The notes beneath the pieces were generated by a model that saw only the letters and a program-made list of their open reading frames with translations, did no database searches and was not told the DNA's origin. A program made the translations under genes and the position numbers. Of a stretch of 10,258 nt of DNA, positions 5,994-10,258 are shown one piece after another; position 1 is the first letter of the stretch, and each line of letters opens with the position of its first letter. The stretch is from JAQGMJ01 sp036271855 (GTDB lineage Bacteria; Pseudomonadota; Gammaproteobacteria; Burkholderiales; JAEUOS01), in contig DATAZV010000254.1 of NCBI GenBank assembly GCA_036271855.1, forward strand, positions 1 to 10,258, written 5' to 3'.

Positions 5994-6000
5994 AAAGGGA
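5994..6000 (+). promoter_or_regulatory. Shine-Dalgarno deciding the glgC start
   Basis: AAAGGGA abuts ATG 6001 but lies six bases before ATG 6007, so 6007 is the better start for glgC. Confidence 0.6.
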
Positions 6001-6006
6001 ATGCGG

Positions 6007-7329
6007 ATGATCCCGCCGGCAAATCAGCAGCTTGAATATGGGTCGTACAAGCAGTACCAGCCGGATGTGCCGACCATGACCCATCTGGCCAAGCAGACCT
6101 TGGCCCTGGTACTGGCGGGCGGGCGCGGTACCCGGCTGGGACCGCTGACCGACTGGCGCGCCAAGCCGGCTGTGCCCTTCGGCGGAAAATTCCGCATTAT
6201 CGATTTCGCGCTGTCCAACTGCGTCAATTCGGGCATCCGGCGTATCGGCATCGCCACCCAGTACAAGGCGCAAAGCCTGATTCGCCATGTGCAGCGCGGC
6301 TGGTCATTTCTCGACGGCCGTTTCAACGAGTTCGTCGAATTGCTGCCGGCGCAGCAGCGCATCGGCGACGAATGGTACAAGGGCACCGCCGATGCGGTAT
6401 TGCAAAATCTGGACATCATCCGCCGCCACGATCCACGCTTCGTTCTCATCCTGGCGGGCGATCATGTCTACAAGATGGACTACGCGCGGATGATCGATGA
6501 GCACGTCGCGCGCCGCGCCGACATGACGGTGGGGTGCGTCGAAGCGCCGATCGCCGATGCGACCCAGTTGGGCGTGATGGCGGTGGATCGCGAATACCGC
6601 GTGGTCGGCTTCGATGAAAAGCCAAAGCAGCCCAAATGCATTCCGGGGCGCCCCGACGTCGCCCTGGGCAGCATGGGAATTTACGTTTTTTCCGCCAGCT
6701 TCCTCTACGAGCAGTTGCTGCGCGATGCCGACGACGGCCGCTCGGCGCACGACTTCGGCCACAACATCATTCCGCACCTGGTGGAGCGCGGCTACCGCGT
6801 CCACGCGCATCGCTTCGCCGACAGCTGCATGCAATCAAACGAGGGCGAACCCTACTGGCGTGATGCAGGTACGGTCGATGCCTATTGGGAAGCCAACATG
6901 GAGCTTGTGCGGGTCAATCCGGCGCTTGATCTTTACGATCAGGCCTGGCCGATCTGGACCTACCAGGAGCAGTTGCCGCCGGCCAAGTTTGTCTTCGACG
7001 ACGATGGCCGGCGCGGAGCCGCGGTCGATTCGATGGTCTCGGGCGGCTGCCTGATCAGCGGCTCCACCCTGCGTCGCTCGCTGCTTTTTTCCAGCGTCCA
7101 TGTGCACAGCTATTGCACCATCGAGGATGCGGTGATCCTGCCCAATGTGGAAATCGGCCGCAATGCCGTGCTCAAGCGCGTGGTGATCGACAAGGGCGCG
7201 AAGATTCCGCCGGGCCTGCAGATCGGCGTTGATCCCGATGAGGACCGCAAGCATTTCCATGTCAGCGAAAAGGGCGTGACCCTGGTCACGCCGGAAATGC
7301 TGGGACAGCGCATTCACCAGGTGCGATAG
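6007..7329 (+). CDS. glgC: Glucose-1-phosphate adenylyltransferase (ADP-glucose pyrophosphorylase)
   Basis: Converts glucose-1-phosphate and ATP to ADP-glucose and pyrophosphate, the committed step of bacterial glycogen synthesis, in the cytoplasm. 440 residues, close to the 431 of E. coli GlgC. The nucleotidyltransferase domain has the LAGGRGTRL loop (36-44), KPAVPFGGKFRIIDF (53-67), EWYKGTADAV (122-131), catalytic LAGDHVYK (D152) and the glucose-1-phosphate-binding FDEKP (K205). PYWRDAGT (282-289) leads to the C-terminal left-handed beta-helix (about 330-440). At the site of E. coli Lys39, part of the fructose-1,6-bisphosphate activator site, this protein has Trp50 (LTDWRAKPAV against LTNKRAKPAV), so its allosteric control may differ. 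An alternative start at 6001 would add two residues, but the Shine-Dalgarno favours 6007. It is first in an operon with glgB, 46 bases downstream. Confidence 0.96.
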   Translation: MIPPANQQLEYGSYKQYQPDVPTMTHLAKQTLALVLAGGRGTRLGPLTDWRAKPAVPFGGKFRIIDFALSNCVNSGIRRIGIATQYKAQSLIRHVQRGWSFLDGRFNEFVELLPAQQRIGDEWYKGTADAVLQNLDIIRRHDPRFVLILAGDHVYKMDYARMIDEHVARRADMTVGCVEAPIADATQLGVMAVDREYRVVGFDEKPKQPKCIPGRPDVALGSMGIYVFSASFLYEQLLRDADDGRSAHDFGHNIIPHLVERGYRVHAHRFADSCMQSNEGEPYWRDAGTVDAYWEANMELVRVNPALDLYDQAWPIWTYQEQLPPAKFVFDDDGRRGAAVDSMVSGGCLISGSTLRRSLLFSSVHVHSYCTIEDAVILPNVEIGRNAVLKRVVIDKGAKIPPGLQIGVDPDEDRKHFHVSEKGVTLVTPEMLGQRIHQVR

Positions 7330-7375
7330 GCCGCCCGCACACCCATGCGATCGCAAATATGACAGTGAGGCCACA

Positions 7376-9282
<1,907 letters not shown>

Positions 9283-9286
<4 letters not shown>

Positions 9287-10258
9287 ATCCGGCCGAACGC
9301 ATGCCACCGGATGGGCGTATCCGCGCCATCGTCGAAGGCGTTGCCCCGGTGGTCGATGGCGGGCGCTTCGCGGTCAAGCGGGTGATCGGCGACGAACTGG
9401 TGGTCGAGGCCGACTGCTTTACCGACGGCCACGACCAGTTGGTGTGCATACTGCAATACCGTTTCGATGACGACGCCGGCTGGAACGACTCGCGCATGCG
9501 TCCGCTGGGCAACGACCGCTGGCGCGCGGGATTTCCCTGCGGCCGCCTGGGCACCTGGCACTACCGGGTCAGCGCGCGGGTCGATCCGTTTCTCTCCTGG
9601 CGCGCCGAATTCGCCCGGCGGATCGAAGGCGAGGACATGCGCATCGCCGCTCGCATAGGCGCCGACCTGATCGGCGCGGCGGCCCAGCGCGCCAGCGGCG
9701 AGCACGGCGTGCAACTGGGCGAATGGGTGATCCGCTTGCTCGGCGCGGGCGACCTAGAGTCCTTGCGGCGCGAGGGCATCGACGAGAACCTGGCGGCGCT
9801 GGTATTGCTCTATCCGGATCCGGACCTGGGGCCGGCGATCTCGCCGGAGTACCGCGTCACCGTCGAACGCGAACGGGCCCGCTACAGCGCGTGGTACGAA
9901 CTGTTTCCGCGTTCCGCCGGCCGTCCGGGGGAACACGGAAGCTTCGACGATGTGATGCGCCTGTTGCCGGAAATCGCCGGCATGGGCTTCGACGTGCTCT
10001 ATCTGCCGCCGATCCATCCGATCGGCCGCGAACAGCGCAAGGGGATGAACAATAGCCTGACGGCACGGCCGGGCGATGTCGGCAGCCCGTGGGCGATCGG
10101 CGCATCCGAAGGCGGCCACAAGGATGTGCACCCGCAGCTCGGCGGCGCCGCCGATTTTCGCCGTCTGGTCCAGGCGGCGCGCGATCAGGGTATGGAAGTC
10201 GCGCTGGACATCGCCTATCAGTGCGCGCCGGACCATCCCTATGTGCGCGACTATCCGG
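9283..10258 (+). CDS. glgE: Alpha-1,4-glucan:maltose-1-phosphate maltosyltransferase, C-terminus cut by window
   Basis: GlgE adds maltosyl units from alpha-maltose-1-phosphate to the non-reducing ends of alpha-1,4-glucan. 325 codons are visible; the family is usually about 650-700 residues, so roughly half is seen. The N-terminal domain (1-about 195) is a beta-sandwich and helical region, with the family-like DGGRFAVKRVIGDELVVEAD (25-44). The start of the GH13_3 barrel has RYSAWYELFPRS (200-211), GFDVLYLPPIHPIG (235-248), RKGMNNSL (252-259) and EVALDIAYQCAPDHPY (305-320). Catalytic Asp/Glu residues lie beyond the window. ATG 9283 overlaps the glgB stop by four bases, and GAGGG at 9275-9279 serves as Shine-Dalgarno. 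This tight coupling implies equal production of branching enzyme and elongating enzyme. Confidence 0.93.

Larger units (their letters stand above)
5721..6006 (+). other. Intergenic region and leader of the glycogen operon
   Basis: These 286 bases hold no supported gene. An 89-codon plus-strand frame (5766-6035) lacks a Shine-Dalgarno and recognisable content. The region contains a hairpin just after the previous stop (5727-5743), an inverted repeat followed by six T (5773-5809), a GC-only 7-bp stem (5866-5885) and a perfect dyad (5947-5966). A weak promoter-like pair, TTGATG (5910-5915) and TGGAAT (5935-5940), has a 19-base spacer and is only a candidate. Confidence 0.45.

Noticed and set aside
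5996..6007. GGA motifs over the glgC Shine-Dalgarno, possible CsrA site
   Set aside because: CsrA control of glgC is known in E. coli, but the two GGA here are too close together and not in hairpin loops, and one is simply the ribosome site.
5223..6022. Minus-strand frames of 182-202 codons between PBP and glgC
   Set aside because: They are antisense to the small exported protein and have Arg-rich, featureless translations.
5766..6035. 89-codon plus-strand frame before glgC
   Set aside because: No ribosome site, no recognisable content, overlaps the glgC start; more likely leader sequence.

Overview
The window is GC-rich and tightly packed. Its genes suggest a betaproteobacterium, probably Burkholderiales and perhaps near Oxalobacteraceae. 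This rests on the small protein with an RLPHEHDES/DTD-type motif (a pattern I associate with Burkholderiales), the bacterial glycogen/GlgE genes and the general base composition. The taxon is an inference and was not tested by a search. I see no mobile element, CRISPR array, rRNA or tRNA.

Layout. (1) Bases 1-1130, minus strand: the N-terminal part of an exported PQQ-type sugar dehydrogenase (sorbosone/glucose dehydrogenase beta-propeller family), cut by the window edge. (2) Bases 1237-2551, plus strand: four consecutive small genes, each with its own good Shine-Dalgarno sequence: a 66-codon ORF that may be a BON-domain remnant, an overlapping 82-residue hydrophilic protein, a 111-residue exported protein with two cysteines, and a 118-residue exported Gly/Ala/Ser-rich protein. 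A convincing intrinsic terminator closes the group at 2607-2643. (3) Bases 2842-5226: a bifunctional class A penicillin-binding protein with intact GT51 and transpeptidase motifs, followed by another small exported two-cysteine protein (5364-5720). (4) Bases 6007-10258: a glycogen/alpha-glucan operon, glgC-glgB-glgE, with glgB and glgE overlapping by four bases (ATGA); glgE runs off the end.

How the genes fit together. GlgC makes ADP-glucose, GlgB introduces alpha-1,6 branches, and GlgE extends alpha-1,4 chains from maltose-1-phosphate. No glgA, glgM, treS or pep2 lies in the window, so the source of maltose-1-phosphate cannot be told from here. The leader of this operon (5721-6006) holds several inverted repeats, the best being a perfect 7-bp dyad about 40 bases before the glgC start. 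The small exported proteins around the PBP are the least explained part of the window. Their grouping next to a cell-wall synthase suggests an envelope or stress role, but nothing in their sequences proves it. I did not find clear evidence for an entirely new system.
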